Positions 10,401-22,700 of a DNA stretch of 64,000 nucleotides are shown here, piece by piece (the stretch's first letter is position 1; each line of letters starts with the position of its first letter). Origin of the DNA: Lethocerus indicus (Eukaryota > Arthropoda > Insecta > Hemiptera > Belostomatidae); contig JACDQD010000102.1 in the NCBI GenBank assembly GCA_019843655.1, positions 5,837,501 to 5,901,500 of the forward strand, in the 5' to 3' direction. The translations under genes and the position numbers were made by a program. Below the pieces are notes generated by a model. It searched no databases. It saw only the letters and a program-made list of their open reading frames with translations, and was not told the origin of the DNA.

Positions 10401-13400
10401 TCGAGTAGCAGTCGGTGTGATTTTTGTCATCGTCCGTTTGCTGATTTTATCTTATGTGACATAATACCCGTTTCTCCCTTATTTCAGTATCATTCAGTAA
10501 ATTGGTGAGGCCGTATTTAACATGTAAGATTCAGTACTGACTAAGAGGGATTAAAGAATTACTCAATACTAGGTTTAAAGCAATAGTCAGGGAACTCGTC
10601 CCTGAGAATGAGTATTTATTGCAAGTGTCAGTACAAGATAAGTGATATGTGTTCCGCAATTAGCCACTGGAAGTACGTTTTTTTTTGTATAGCCAGTTAT
10701 TATTATTTTTTATAGCGAAAAATTGAACTATTCCACAGTAAATTAGAACAAAAAACCAGACTAAGTACACATGTCTTATTTGAACATCTGATAATGAGTA
10801 CTGATTAATCCTTTCTAATAGAGACTTACAAAATTGTTGTTCTTGCTAGCGATTATTTTCCTTTCAAACATGGGCATCTGGAACGCAGATACGTCACCTA
10901 TTGCAACTCAATTGGCCGACTTAGATAAAAAGCCTATCTTTTAATAGAGAGCAGGTAATCAACTGACGGATTTATTGCGAATAAACGGACGCCAATTATG
11001 ACAATTTTTCCTTCCAATTAAGATTCTAGAGATAGGGATAAGTTTTCCTTTTTAGTTATTTGTGCGGTACACTGCAGACATATGCTAGAAATTCTATTGG
11101 AAATTGGCAATGTTCCTTGCCAAATGTAATGATGCCTTAAATTAATTGTGCGTGGTCCTCGAGCCCATTTATTTATCTCTCTCTGATTTATATCATATAT
11201 TATATTTGTAGTATTGAAGCCAAAGTCGTTTATGATTGTAATTTAACCGAGGTTATCTGTTTTTCGGGGACCTATTCCTCCCTGTTTGCCTTATTAACAG
11301 GGAATATCCCATCGGTTCGGTATTGTTCATTGGAACGATCCGATGTTCTGCAAACATCACAGCGTTGGATATATTATTCCAAACAAAAACAACATTCCGA
11401 GCAGTCGCATCCGCTCGCGTTAACTGGTTCCCCGGTCGAATGCTTTCAGGCCAAATATTGTTATTTGAAATTAAATCGTTCCCACGATACGAGGACGGCT
11501 AAAACATTGACACGGATAACAGCCTGGACCCTCTCGCGGATTTAGCAGTTTCGCAGTATATTAGGTAATTTATTAAATTGTAGATTAAAAGGATTTCATA
11601 GATTATCTAGGATATAATGGGATTAAATACTGCAACCGGTTTGTCAAGTGTCGGATTATATTTTACACCAGTAATTAATATCAGATGAGCTGCTTTATGA
11701 AACAACCCGGTATATCATGAATATAGTGGAGTTAAAGAGCTACACTCTAATTTAATCACTTGTAGTAGGCAAAGGGAGGAAAATTGGGCCCGCTACCGGA
11801 GAATCATACTGCCGTGTCCAACGCGCTTATCCCGCATCATTCTAACGTCTAACCGATGTCGAACCTGTACCACTCTTTTCCCACACTTCCTCTCATTATA
11901 TATCAACATCTTGCCACCGGCATTAGGCCATAACTGCACTTTGAATGGGAAGCATTTTTTCAGGCCCAATCTACCTAACTAAAGTCCCACGCTCCTGTAT
12001 ACTCTGAGATTTCAGTTATTTTGTTATTAAGCCGATAAAAGTAAATAGTTTCAAACGAACATATTGCCTTTATATTTCTATATTTGCACATATTTTGAAT
12101 ATATAGAAAATTTTACTGTTCATTCTCTTTTCGAAAATTTATACGTTTTAATAAATTATTAGCAACATCTTATCTATTGACCTATGCAAATCTCCGAATT
12201 GGAAAATAAATTTTTGCAACACTTTGAGGTATACAACTTTGAAATTACGCTCACCCACTATGGGCACGAATATTTTATCGTTTAGTAAGATTCGTACTGT
12301 TTTCACGATTCTCGTATTACCCAACTGAATATGACACAATAGTGGGATTCGAAGGGGGAAATTTATTGACCTCAGTTAAATATTAAAGTAGGACCAATTA
12401 AGACAATCAGCGGAGTTTGTTTCCTGGGAGGGCTCGAAGAATCTCCGGTGTTGAGATGTTTCAACACCGAGTTGCGTCTACGGCGTGTTGCATTAGCGGC
12501 CGAAGCGTATTGCCGTCTTGCCTATTGTGTTTTTCCCCCATTCGACACGGCTGTCGGGCTTGCAGGAAGTCCCGACTTGAGTTGCCACATAACAACGCCC
12601 GATTAACGATCACTCCCCCGCATATTATAAATCCCGGCCCCGTTATCGGCGGCATCTGTGTTCCTCAACGATGGCGATGGCCTCTCCTGGCCAATTTGTG
12701 CCGTTTAAAAGCGTGCTACCGTCACACTCGGCGAGCACTTCCCCATCGTTTTTCACTCCTTACCCGACTTGATGGGATTTGTTTTCTCAAGTTTCATAAT
12801 TCAGAAGAACAGAAACATTACATGTATTTCTTCCGGGAAAAAAGTTGAATAACTCGATTCATATTTTAGAATTATATCTCTCCGCAGTCGCTCGAATAAA
12901 GAAGCAGTGAAGAAATAAATCTCTCACCGCTGATGCACTTAATTCTCCTTGCATAATTATACCCGGATGTCCAAACACTCCACCTGAGCTCAGTTACATT
13001 TAGGTATCCCGACTGTCGGGAAATACCCTACCGGGCTTTGTAAAGCGGTCGGCAATTGGTCGGTAAGAGAAGGGGTCGAGTATCTTCCTCTTCAACTGAG
13101 GCGGACACTTATTTTCCTCTCGAAGAAAAGCTGGACCGGCAGCTCCCTTCGTTATTCGGTTCTCTGGAAATCGAGCGCTCTCCAACCTCCGACTGGATTT
13201 ATTGTACCTCCGTTTCACCTCGAGCCATTCAGATTCGGCATTTTCATCTCTCTCCCTGACGAATTGGTCCAACTCTGATGTCGAAGGGCATTATTCAGAA
13301 AAATATTCCAATTGTCGAATGAATCTTCCCTATTTTTAATTTACGTCTACGGCGGCTGACAGAGGGAACACTGTACGTGCCCGAACAGAGATTGGCATTC

Positions 13401-13580
13401 TTCCCTTGATTCGAATAATACAATACAGCCATGCAGTCCACAAAACTTTATCGTGTGGGACCTCTTGAGTGTAGGTATAGACTGTATTCAATCACGTTTC
13501 GTGTAAATGTGTAGGTGTGGAACTCCCATTCTGAGATAGATGGGCCTAGGATAACGTCTGAAATAGTTCAAACAGAGGGC
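7488..13580. other. Non-coding stretch, no gene seen
   Basis: Mostly AT-rich. An A/T palindrome of T7A8 type lies at 8221-8235. A GC-richer patch at 9330-9520 contains a perfect octamer ATGCAAAT at 9497-9504. At 11,274-11,307, ATTCCTCCCTGTT and AACAGGGAAT form an imperfect inverted pair around a short loop. GC-richer sequence at 12,420-12,760 and 13,010-13,270 opens frames on both strands, without recognisable protein features. Confidence 0.5.
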
Positions 13581-13584
13581 TCGT

Positions 13585-13633
13585 AATGCCGAATTTTTTG
13601 AATAACAATGACCGATCGACGGCCTTCGGCATT
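13585..13633. repeat. Inverted repeat, 9-bp arms
   Basis: AATGCCGAA (13,585-13,593) and TTCGGCATT (13,625-13,633) are perfect reverse complements around a 31-nt spacer. With no poly-T or gene context, it is best read as a small palindromic regulatory or neutral structure. Confidence 0.5.
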
Positions 13634-13859
13634 GTATTGTAACTATAAATTATAATAGGTGGACGCACCGGTAGAGCATAGGAGCCTGCCGTTACGCGTC
13701 TCGCTTTCTTACCTACCCATTGATTACCGCGGGGGATACCGAGAATTAACTACCATAAGCCGGCCGAGCAGTCACGAAATATCATTTAAGGGGAGGTAAG
13801 CCCTGAATGTACATAATAATGATGTTGTCAGGTAGCCAACCCGAGCGGGTCAAGACAAT

Positions 13860-14220
13860 CACGAGCCGCTTAACGAGGGCGCATCCATTCTTATCTGGGG
13901 GCTCCGATTCGGGCAGAGCCCGCCCGTCATTAGGCCCGGCCCTCGTTCTCTCACTGACCTATTGCCTATTCCGGAGCCGGCCTACGTGTTTATTGGCCGG
14001 TCACGAAAAGTCGCCGCCGGGGAATCGATACGCTGTTGTGCGTACGATTGGCTCGGTCTGCGTCCGCCCTTCTGCAAATTGGCCGCCGGGAATGGGAGCC
14101 GCCGCCGTGTGGGACGCCGAGGGGGAACGGCCCCGTCGGAAATGACCGCTGGCCGTCTCGTTAAGGCAACGCACCGATACGTAGTTTGTTCGCGGACGTA
14201 GGAGAAACGTTTCGGTCATG
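13860..14220. promoter_or_regulatory. CpG-rich block with a diverged partner 0.7 kb downstream
   Basis: Dense CpG with GGCCGG, GCCGCCGG and CCGCCGCC strings. Overlapping frames occur on three frames (13,807-14,145 and 13,962-14,201 on +, 14,001-14,270 on -), none protein-like. The part at about 14,105-14,171 resembles the block at 14,787-14,866. Its composition suits a promoter or enhancer; no initiator plus exon combination stands out. Confidence 0.3.
14105..14171 (+). repeat. Diverged direct repeat, copy A
   Basis: Begins CGTGTGGG and ends with AAATGACCGCTGG, a short gap, then CTCGTTAAGGCAA. Copy B at 14,787-14,866 keeps the same order: CGTGTGGG, AAATGACCGTTGG, CTCGATAAGGCAA. The middle of copy B is about 18 bp longer. 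In the last 26 aligned bases only two differ, apart from a three-base gap. Confidence 0.45.
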
Positions 14221-14786
14221 ACCTTACCAAACCGTGAACGTTTCAACAGTGTCTCCGTCACTCTATGCACGTTATCAGTGGGTAACTACTGAAATACTAG
14301 TGAATACGGTCAGAAGCGGAAACTGGAATTTTGTCGACATTAAAATTCCATAAAGGGGAGACTAACTAAAATACATTTATTGCCGATGGATTATTATTTC
14401 TCATCAAAAGATTCCACTATTATTTATCCAATACGGTAGTGGTGATTATCAAAGATAGTTGAAACGTATGTTACGTATGTGAAATATATACATTGAAGTT
14501 AAAATAAATACATTATTTTAAATGAAATTAAGTATTGAAGTATACATGCAGGGCTGACAGAAAATAATTGTAATCTTTGTATTGTTCTCTAAGTATTTTA
14601 ATCTTTTCATAACGATCAGTTTGTTTAACCGTTAATATTATCAGGGATTCGAATCGTCAGTTGTGAATCTTTCTCGTTGCCCGCTGGTTGGTCGAAGGTA
14701 GGAAACTTTTCTTGTAATTTAGTTTTAAGAGGGTTCCACTTAGCAACAGGACGTGTCAGTAGGAGGAGGAGGAAAGAGAAGCGGCG

Positions 14787-14866
14787 GCGTGTGGGCTGGG
14801 ACGATGACCGAAGAGCCTGTGGAATTCGCGGTAGCGTGAAAATGACCGTTGGCTCGATAAGGCAAA
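14787..14866 (+). repeat. Diverged direct repeat, copy B
   Basis: Partner of the copy at 14,105-14,171, with conserved ends and a divergent, longer middle. It sits in a second, smaller CpG-rich patch (14,750-14,950). Either an old local duplication or two elements built from the same binding-site grammar. Confidence 0.45.
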
Positions 14867-17800
14867 GTCGGCGGGGACTCGGCACGAGAACCGCCCAACA
14901 TATCTGCGTTCTCCCGGTGGAAATTCTTCGAACCTCTCGGGATCGGAAACTAGTATCCGTAATTAATTGCTAGTTCCACGACGATTGATTGTTTTACCTG
15001 AGCCGGAGATCCGTTTCTCCTCCCTTAACCGGGGGCTAACTTAACGGGGTTTCGTTAACCTTTGGCTCTTTTTCCGCGACACCGAGTACTCTCTTCCTTG
15101 GCGGTGACCATTAATTAACACCACAATAGATCTGCCCATCCCGGCATTGTTGCCGTTTTTTCTAAAACAACTCGTTGCATCGCGTGTTTGGCGCAAAATA
15201 CACTCCAACTTTTCTGCGTTTTAGTAATCAGTGTAGGAAAGAGAAAATTCTCCGATATACTTAACAAAAAGTTTTGTTTGACTATTAAGGCAAAAGGCGG
15301 TGTGAAATTTATTGTTCAAGAGTTGTCATTACAAGAAAAATGCAATTTCAAGGATAAAAAAATGTAAACGTTAAGTCAACGGGTGTAGTCCAGAATTTCT
15401 ATTTGTCAGCCGTATATTTCCATCGAGTTTCTCACTGTACTGATATCGAAATCTGTTAAAAGTACGATAATTTAAAAGAGTATCTCAGTCCGAACACAGG
15501 GCGAATGAAAATTTATGTGTGGGTTTCAAGAGTGGGTGAGCAGAAGCTTGTAGGGGTGGAGGACGTTTTGCAACGGCGTCAGACCATTATAAAATTGTTA
15601 GATTTTTTGTAATCACTAGCGAAGATTAGTCGAGGAGCATCTAAGATGAAATACGGCTTGCTGAGCTTCATATTTTAGCGTACTTATCTGTAATGAATGC
15701 GTCGGCCGATTAATATCGTGTTTGTATCGCGGCTCGGCTCCCGCAGATCCGTTTATTCCTATCGACTCCCTACTTGGATAGACACAGCCGAGAGATTCCA
15801 CGACAAGACATCCTCTACAGGTATTCTGTCTATGATTCCGATCTAATCGGATACGACATCGGAGAGTTCTGCATCCTGTGGGCTCAAACCAATAATATTA
15901 TTCCACATTCGAGACCCCTGTGTGAAAAGAAACGGGACAGCAAGTCGTATCAAAGAGAAATTAGGAATTTAAAAAATGCCTAAATTATTATTTGTGTAAT
16001 TTCGTAGACACAGAAAAAGAGAAACCATTCGTTTCAATCAGTGGCGATGTTGGTTGTTTTTCAATGATTGATTTCAGAATAATGGTTACCGGGTTAGATT
16101 TTTTTGTTTGTTCATTACTTATAATGAGTGCACTGGCTATTACCTGGGATAGGAATAGTGTACTCAGTAATGAGTTGACTGAACGTCTGTTGACTCGTGA
16201 GGCAAACGTGTGCAGTTTCTAGACCATTAGGAGAAGTCATTCAGTCATTTTGGAAATGTACCAGACTATAAATATATAGTCGTCCTCCAGTTGCGAGAGG
16301 TCTCTCTCCAATATCGACGCGAGATATCGCCAATGTTCCCACTTCTCGTTTACAACACTCTTATAACCATCGAAGACAGTTAATTGAATAATAAGATGAA
16401 AGTTAAGTGATGCAATAGTTGAAGTCAGAAGTGCGAAAAGTCGCTACCCACTATAAACTAAACTCAGGATATGTCATTAGTTTAATTGAACGCGGCGTTA
16501 TCTCGATTAATATTCCGACTCGTTTTGAGTCGGAGGGAATATCCTGTAACTGATCCTTTGCCTTGTCCGCCTAACAATGGTGTCGGCAGTTCAGCGCATT
16601 TGCATATAATAAATTGCTCCGACGGTTTTTTTTCTCTACCCCTTCTCGCTGTATCGAAGCGTGTACCGAGGCAAACGTCGTAATAACATAGCGGGCGTGA
16701 TACCACGCATAGCCGGGGATGTGTCTGTGGCCGCGACAGTGGATTGCGCTCATAAATTACAGAACCGCGGTATTGTCGCTTTTGTACCGGCCGTTAATGC
16801 CTGTTGGGACGGAGAGGACGGGGATCGGGATCGATACAGAAATTAGAACAGGCCTTGAGCCGCTGTAAAGATAGCGACGTTAGACTATGGGCGCCAGTTA
16901 ATCGGCGATTATATTAGAGTATAGGGGCCATCGCTCTAGCGGTCAAACGGTTCATTTAAACGCGCTATAAAGCAAAACAACAGTTGTGATCAGTTTTGTT
17001 TCTATGCATTTAAACAAATGAGAGCTGAGGCCAAGGATTGTTCAGTAAAATATGACATTGAAGTTACTGTCTCAATGAATTTTTATTTTACTAATGATGG
17101 GGCAAATAAATTTAAATACACACTAATATTTGTTTCAGTAATTTAAATTGTTGCCCATTTCCATTTTTGTCGAACGCAGAACGCAAATATTGCGCTTTTA
17201 CTTATTGAGATGGAAATGTAACGAATCTGTAATTAATGAAACTTAGGACTTAGGAAATACTTCAACCAGGTTTTTCTTGAACTCGGTTTTAATTGGGCTG
17301 TCAGCGGCATCCTTCTTCGTAGATTATTAGTTCGGAGTTTAATCCTCCTCTCGGTGTCAACAGAGCGGTCTATAGAATGTGCTAATATCCGCGAATCACG
17401 GCTCAGGGCTCGGGCCGGTTAGCCCTCGACAGCATTTGCCAGCCGCCTCATTTGTCCAAGAAGAGTGGATATAATCGAAGCGTTAATTGACGAGTCGACG
17501 CACGTTTCGGTCATTAGTTAAACTGGAATGCAATTAACACGATTCATACCTGAGTCATCGCTGAGCTTACCGGTTTTTATATTGTCTCCCAGGGCCCGTA
17601 CAGGAAGTGACAAACCGCTTTCATTAGACTACAATCGAGTTGTTTTCACTCGTACGGAATCAAGCTGGAGGAAACAAAGATTTATCGTCCAAGAAGGTCA
17701 CGAAATAATTTAAACGATTATTACTGTGTCTAATTTAAATTAATTTACAATATAGAGGCATTTCTCGGATCTTTTACGTATTGTAGGCCACCAGTTTGAT

Positions 17801-19708
17801 AGATCTGGACTTATAAACAAAATATAGCGGCTGGTTGCTTTGGCCTCTTCGCGGGTCATAATACAATGTGCCAAAGAGACGTAAATCTTACCCCCAGCCG
17901 AGGCGGGCATTGCTACTATCCAGCCGGACTGAAATATGCAAATATGCTCGTGTTCAGAAGAACGGTTAGACATACGTAGAGGCGATAAGGAGAAATAGCC
18001 GACGCGTAGATGATTAATCGCGATATGGATATTGTAAATGTTTTCAGTGACTCGAAGAAATCAACATGTATTAAACCATACAAATTTATCTTCCGTACTT
18101 TATCGTTGAGGTAATGCTTCGCTGAGCGTATCTTTTAGTATTTACATATATATGTTCCTAATTCTATATCTGTTCAAAATTAAAATTTGTTATAACTAGG
18201 TAATTGTAGTTCAGAGGGAGTTCTGCTCCACAAAAATTAGTATGTACCTGGTACCCTTCCATATGCTTGGGATCTAGTATGTCTTTTATCCAAGTACCAC
18301 ACTTGATTTTCAATTTAATTTAATCTTCCATACGAATCTTTTTCTGCCCCGGCGGATTCAAAGTTGTGGACCAAATAATCACGTAAATTTGAATATAATC
18401 AGAAACGCGTCACTTTCGGCTGTAAAACAAATTCGGCCGTGAGAATTGACGGCCGTCGCGATGAAGCCCCGAGACGTCGACTCAAGCCGAGTAATTACGC
18501 CGGGGCAATAAAAACGGGAAAAGAAACGGAGGTATTCATTTATCCGGGAGAAATAATTTCCCGAGGCATGACAGCTATTAGCCGTCCCGACGACAGGGTG
18601 TAATTGGGAGGGCCGCGGTGGGGGACTTTGATTGGGAGTCCGTGTCTGGGGTTCGGGTCCGAGGAGGGAAAATATCCGAGGGGAGCGTTTCCGGTTGCAC
18701 CTCGGACGGGGCAGCGTTTAATTGGCATCCGCGTTTACGCTTGTCCAGATTGTATGTTATTTACCCAACCCCACTTCTCCTTTCCTCCTCCTCCTCCTGC
18801 TCCACCTCATACTCCACGTCGTCGCCACCGCGACTGCGAACGCTGTAATTTCCGTCCTCCGGTCTTACCAATCAGTTCTGGCCCCGGCGAGAAACACCTT
18901 TCTTAAGCCGACTGAAAAAGCGCAGTCCTTCTTATCGTTGCCCAAATCTGTATAAACCGATATGGATCGGTAGTGCCCCGGTTCATCTACGAAGCGATAT
19001 CTCGGAATTTAAATTGGTTTCGTGCTGGGCTCGAACGCTCCAGCGGGAATTGGCTGCGAAGAAGTGAATCTTCTCAATAATCCCCTTACATCTGCAGATA
19101 TCGATAACAAACGAATGTTGAAAAATTAAAGCTAAAATAAATTCCTCGGTCGTGGTTTTTGTCTTAATTTGCAGATTGTTAAGGGTACTTCATGCCGAAA
19201 TCGAACAACAAAGATCTTTCATTTAAAAGGCCTTGTCCCAATTTCGATGCGGTATTGCACTGCCCTCAGTGCCAGGCCTCGGGCCCACTAATGACCCGTA
19301 AAATCCACTGTGCAACGCCTCTGTTGCCAACATTTGCCCGATTTGCCGAATAGCAAGGCGGAATTCTATATAAACTATTCGCAACTTGTTTCTAACTAGG
19401 TTTCAATTCAAAAAATTAATCCGGAAAAATATGACAATATCTGCTGACTTGCTATTTGATTAACAAAAGCAAAACGTTTGGTTGATCCTTATAACTTAGG
19501 TTTGCGATTATAAGTTTTACTTCAATAGAAAATAGCAGTTAATTAAACGCAGGGAACTCGTAATCTCCAAGATTGAGGATTGAGGAGAATTGATTTACGG
19601 GGCATAATATCGTTCGGTGTTTAGAATAAAGCATGTTATAAGATATTCTTACGGCCCTTATAGTAGTAATAAATACAAAAACGCACGCCTGCCTTATCTT
19701 TATTGGAA

Positions 19709-19710
<2 letters not shown>
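14867..19710. other. Non-coding stretch, no supported gene
   Basis: Contains a perfect hairpin GACTATA-AATA-TATAGTC (16,264-16,281), a perfect octamer at 17,936-17,943 inside ATATGCAAATATGC, and a CpG-rich block at 18,590-18,950 with (CCT)5 at 18,784-18,798. Frames inside the CpG-rich block (18,604-18,906 and others) are low complexity (S, P, L from the CCT tract) and overlap in three frames, so I do not call them genes. Confidence 0.5.

Positions 19711-19771
<61 letters not shown>
19711..19771. repeat. (AT)30 microsatellite
   Basis: About 61 uninterrupted bases of alternating A and T between GGAAAG and ACTTTG. It creates the YIYIYI run of the spurious minus-strand frame at 19,539-20,009. 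Confidence 0.97.
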
Positions 19772-19772
<1 letters not shown>

Positions 19773-22700
19773 CTTTGAAACGGGCGGCCAATAGAATACC
19801 CCTAACTTCAAAGGCGGGACGAGGGAAGAAAAATTAAAATAATTGTCTCTCCGAGTCCCGCATTGTCGGCGGCAACTCGAGCGAAAAACAATTTGGAAAA
19901 TCTTTTCGGCCGACCCTCGTCTTGTCGGAGTTAAGAAAAATAAGAGCAAAAAGGAAAGAGCTAAAAGGAAAATATAAGCTACTCGCCCCGTCCATTTCCC
20001 ACGGCGCAATCAAAGCGCTACGATAATGAGTTTTGAGCCGGGGACCGTAAACAATGTCGGCCCAATTTGGAGGAAGTCCAAGACAGGAAACTCCCCGAGC
20101 GGCCACAATCAACACCCTCACACTCCGCCATCGGAATTGTTTGGTCTCCTGCTTGTTTAATAGAACTATTAACGACTTACCCATTTGCACAAAGGCACTT
20201 GTACTTTCAACAGTGCGGACCAACACTTCGATGACTGATCACGAATCGATTCAGCGACTCATTACGAAAAACGTGCGATGAATAGATATTGAATGGACAG
20301 AGTTATCTTACCCAGTTTAAAAGAGTTGTTTTCGTTAGTAAAATATTGTCTTTAAAAACTCGATGACATAGTATCATTACGCCTACGTTGAAATTCATAC
20401 GGTACAAATTCATCTACATACACTGTACCTACTCGCAGAACTTGAGTATGCACTTTCATTTGTTACATTGTGCATATTTATACGTGTTCATACATATGCA
20501 TGTGAAGAATATGAGTGAAGAAGGTGACAAACAAACAATATTTATAAATTCGAGCTCTTTGTTGAGTGGCATTGTGAGTCAGTATGCATTGTCTCCTTTT
20601 TTACTGTCCCACAGCTGTGATTTAAAAATATATTACTATAAGCTCTATGCTATTGCGGTTTTGGATTCGTAAATTGCGCTACATTTCGGTACAAGTGTAT
20701 TTCCAAACGCATACACACGCGAAATATGTTGGACTGGATATTATATTGAGAAAATTGTATTTTAATATACAAAAAATCGTGAAAAGGTGTCGATCCTGTA
20801 TCCTCCAGATATGTCGCCGTCTACTGAATCCTGATTCCCACAAGACACGATTCTCGGTCGTTTCCTCGCCAACCGACTCTCATTAATGTGTGCGCCTCGT
20901 CACTCGGTGTGTGGAGTCTTTTCTGCATATAATTATGCGGGCTTTTTTTCCTTATTCCTTATACTAAATCTTTTTAATCCTTCAGACAACCCTCTTGCAG
21001 TTACTACAAGGAAACAAACGCCATTAGCATTTCACATGGGTTTTCAATTACACTTATGTGACCAGAACCGTGTCGCGTCTGCACAATAAGTTGCTGTCTG
21101 TTTAAAGCATCGGACCGACCAGTTTGCCGTAACGGGTAATGACTTCGTTAATGAAGTCTCCTTAATGACGTCGGTCGAGAGGTGCAGAGGAGAATTATTT
21201 TTTAGCGCATCCCGTTAAAGCTTTACACCGAAATTAAACGCTAATGCATCAACAGAAATTATCTTTGGGTACGAAAATTTTATTAAATTCGTTCGGGATT
21301 TCGCATCGTCATTAAAAAATCGTATCACCGAGTATAGAGTTTCTCGGGACCGAATTAGCACTAATGCACGACTCTTCGGGCGGCAAGTACGTCGAAACTC
21401 ATCAGTACGCAAATAAATTATAAACTTTCATGACACTGGACACCGTAGCAGTGAAAATCTGGTTTACTGACTTTTCCAAGAAAAGCCAAATTCTGAATTC
21501 CCAAATTCTGCCGACTACTTAGGAGACGCGTGCTGTTGATGTAACAACTGTACGCGGTTTGTAGACTCAGTTAAGGACTTGCGACAAGTTGAGGTTTCGC
21601 TCGACGAATATTCTATGGGCGCCCGTATCCGGGAACTCAAATCGAGTAATCTGGAAGAGAAAGTTACACTTGATCTTTTCTGTTTGTCCTGAAAGACAGA
21701 CAGGCCATTCAAACCGAGACCAACTTTGGAGTAACGGACATTTTTTCTCAGAAAAATGAACTAAAAAAAGCACAAAATTAAATTATCTTTTAACGAATAT
21801 CTCGTAAATAATTCTTCAATATAATATTACATTTGTACAATCAATTATTTTTATATAAAGTTTTCACCGGATTCGAAAATGGATTCATGGAATAATTTAA
21901 GAATACATATTATGGATTATCATTAATCCTGCGACCTCCCGTCTTCACGTTTCGGACTTTCACCATCGTCTGTACAGAACATCGAACAGGATGCTGTCCC
22001 ATTGTGTACCAAAATCTACAGGAAAATCCTATAGAAAATATACGTTTAAAAATTTGAATGCTTCCTGTAGACTCGTCTGTGCTTAATACGGAGTGACTTG
22101 TAACCCGAATGGGGCCCATCGACAAAATATTGCGAGGCCTGGGAAATAAGGAAGAAACAAGTAGCGGGCTTAAACACTAAGTCTGTTAGCGTGAAGCGGA
22201 GGGGGCTGAGGTAGTGTGGAGGGGGGGTTACTCTTCCGAACCGGTCGCCGGCCTGCCTCCTCCGAGAACCAGCTTCTTCCTTAATTGTTACCGGGGATGC
22301 GTCAGAACTGGTTTAGATATTTTGAGCGAGTCCTTGTTTTGTTTTTTTTTCAACGGTCCTTTCTGTTTTTATTGTTTTTTAAATTTTTATCGCCCCGAGC
22401 AAAATACCTAGTTTCGGTTTGAGCGTGATTGTGTCTTGGGCCTCTCTCCCGAGCCTTTTCATCCTTTCAAAAATTCGTTCACCTCCTACTAAACTAAATA
22501 CCTCGGAAGAAATACCGTGGGAGAATAACTCCTTCAGTTCACACAGGAATCGGTTATCGTTAGCTGTATTTTAAAAACTGCCTTCTATTCTAATAAGTAG
22601 TCTGCTCGTTTCGAAAAACCGGACGCAAAATTAAATGGGCAAGATAAAACCTACCTAGATATTCTCCTACCACCCTGACGAATATTTAGACAACAAGTAG

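Noticed and set aside
19539..20009. 156-codon minus frame with a YIYIYI run
   Set aside because: It is held open by the (AT)30 microsatellite.
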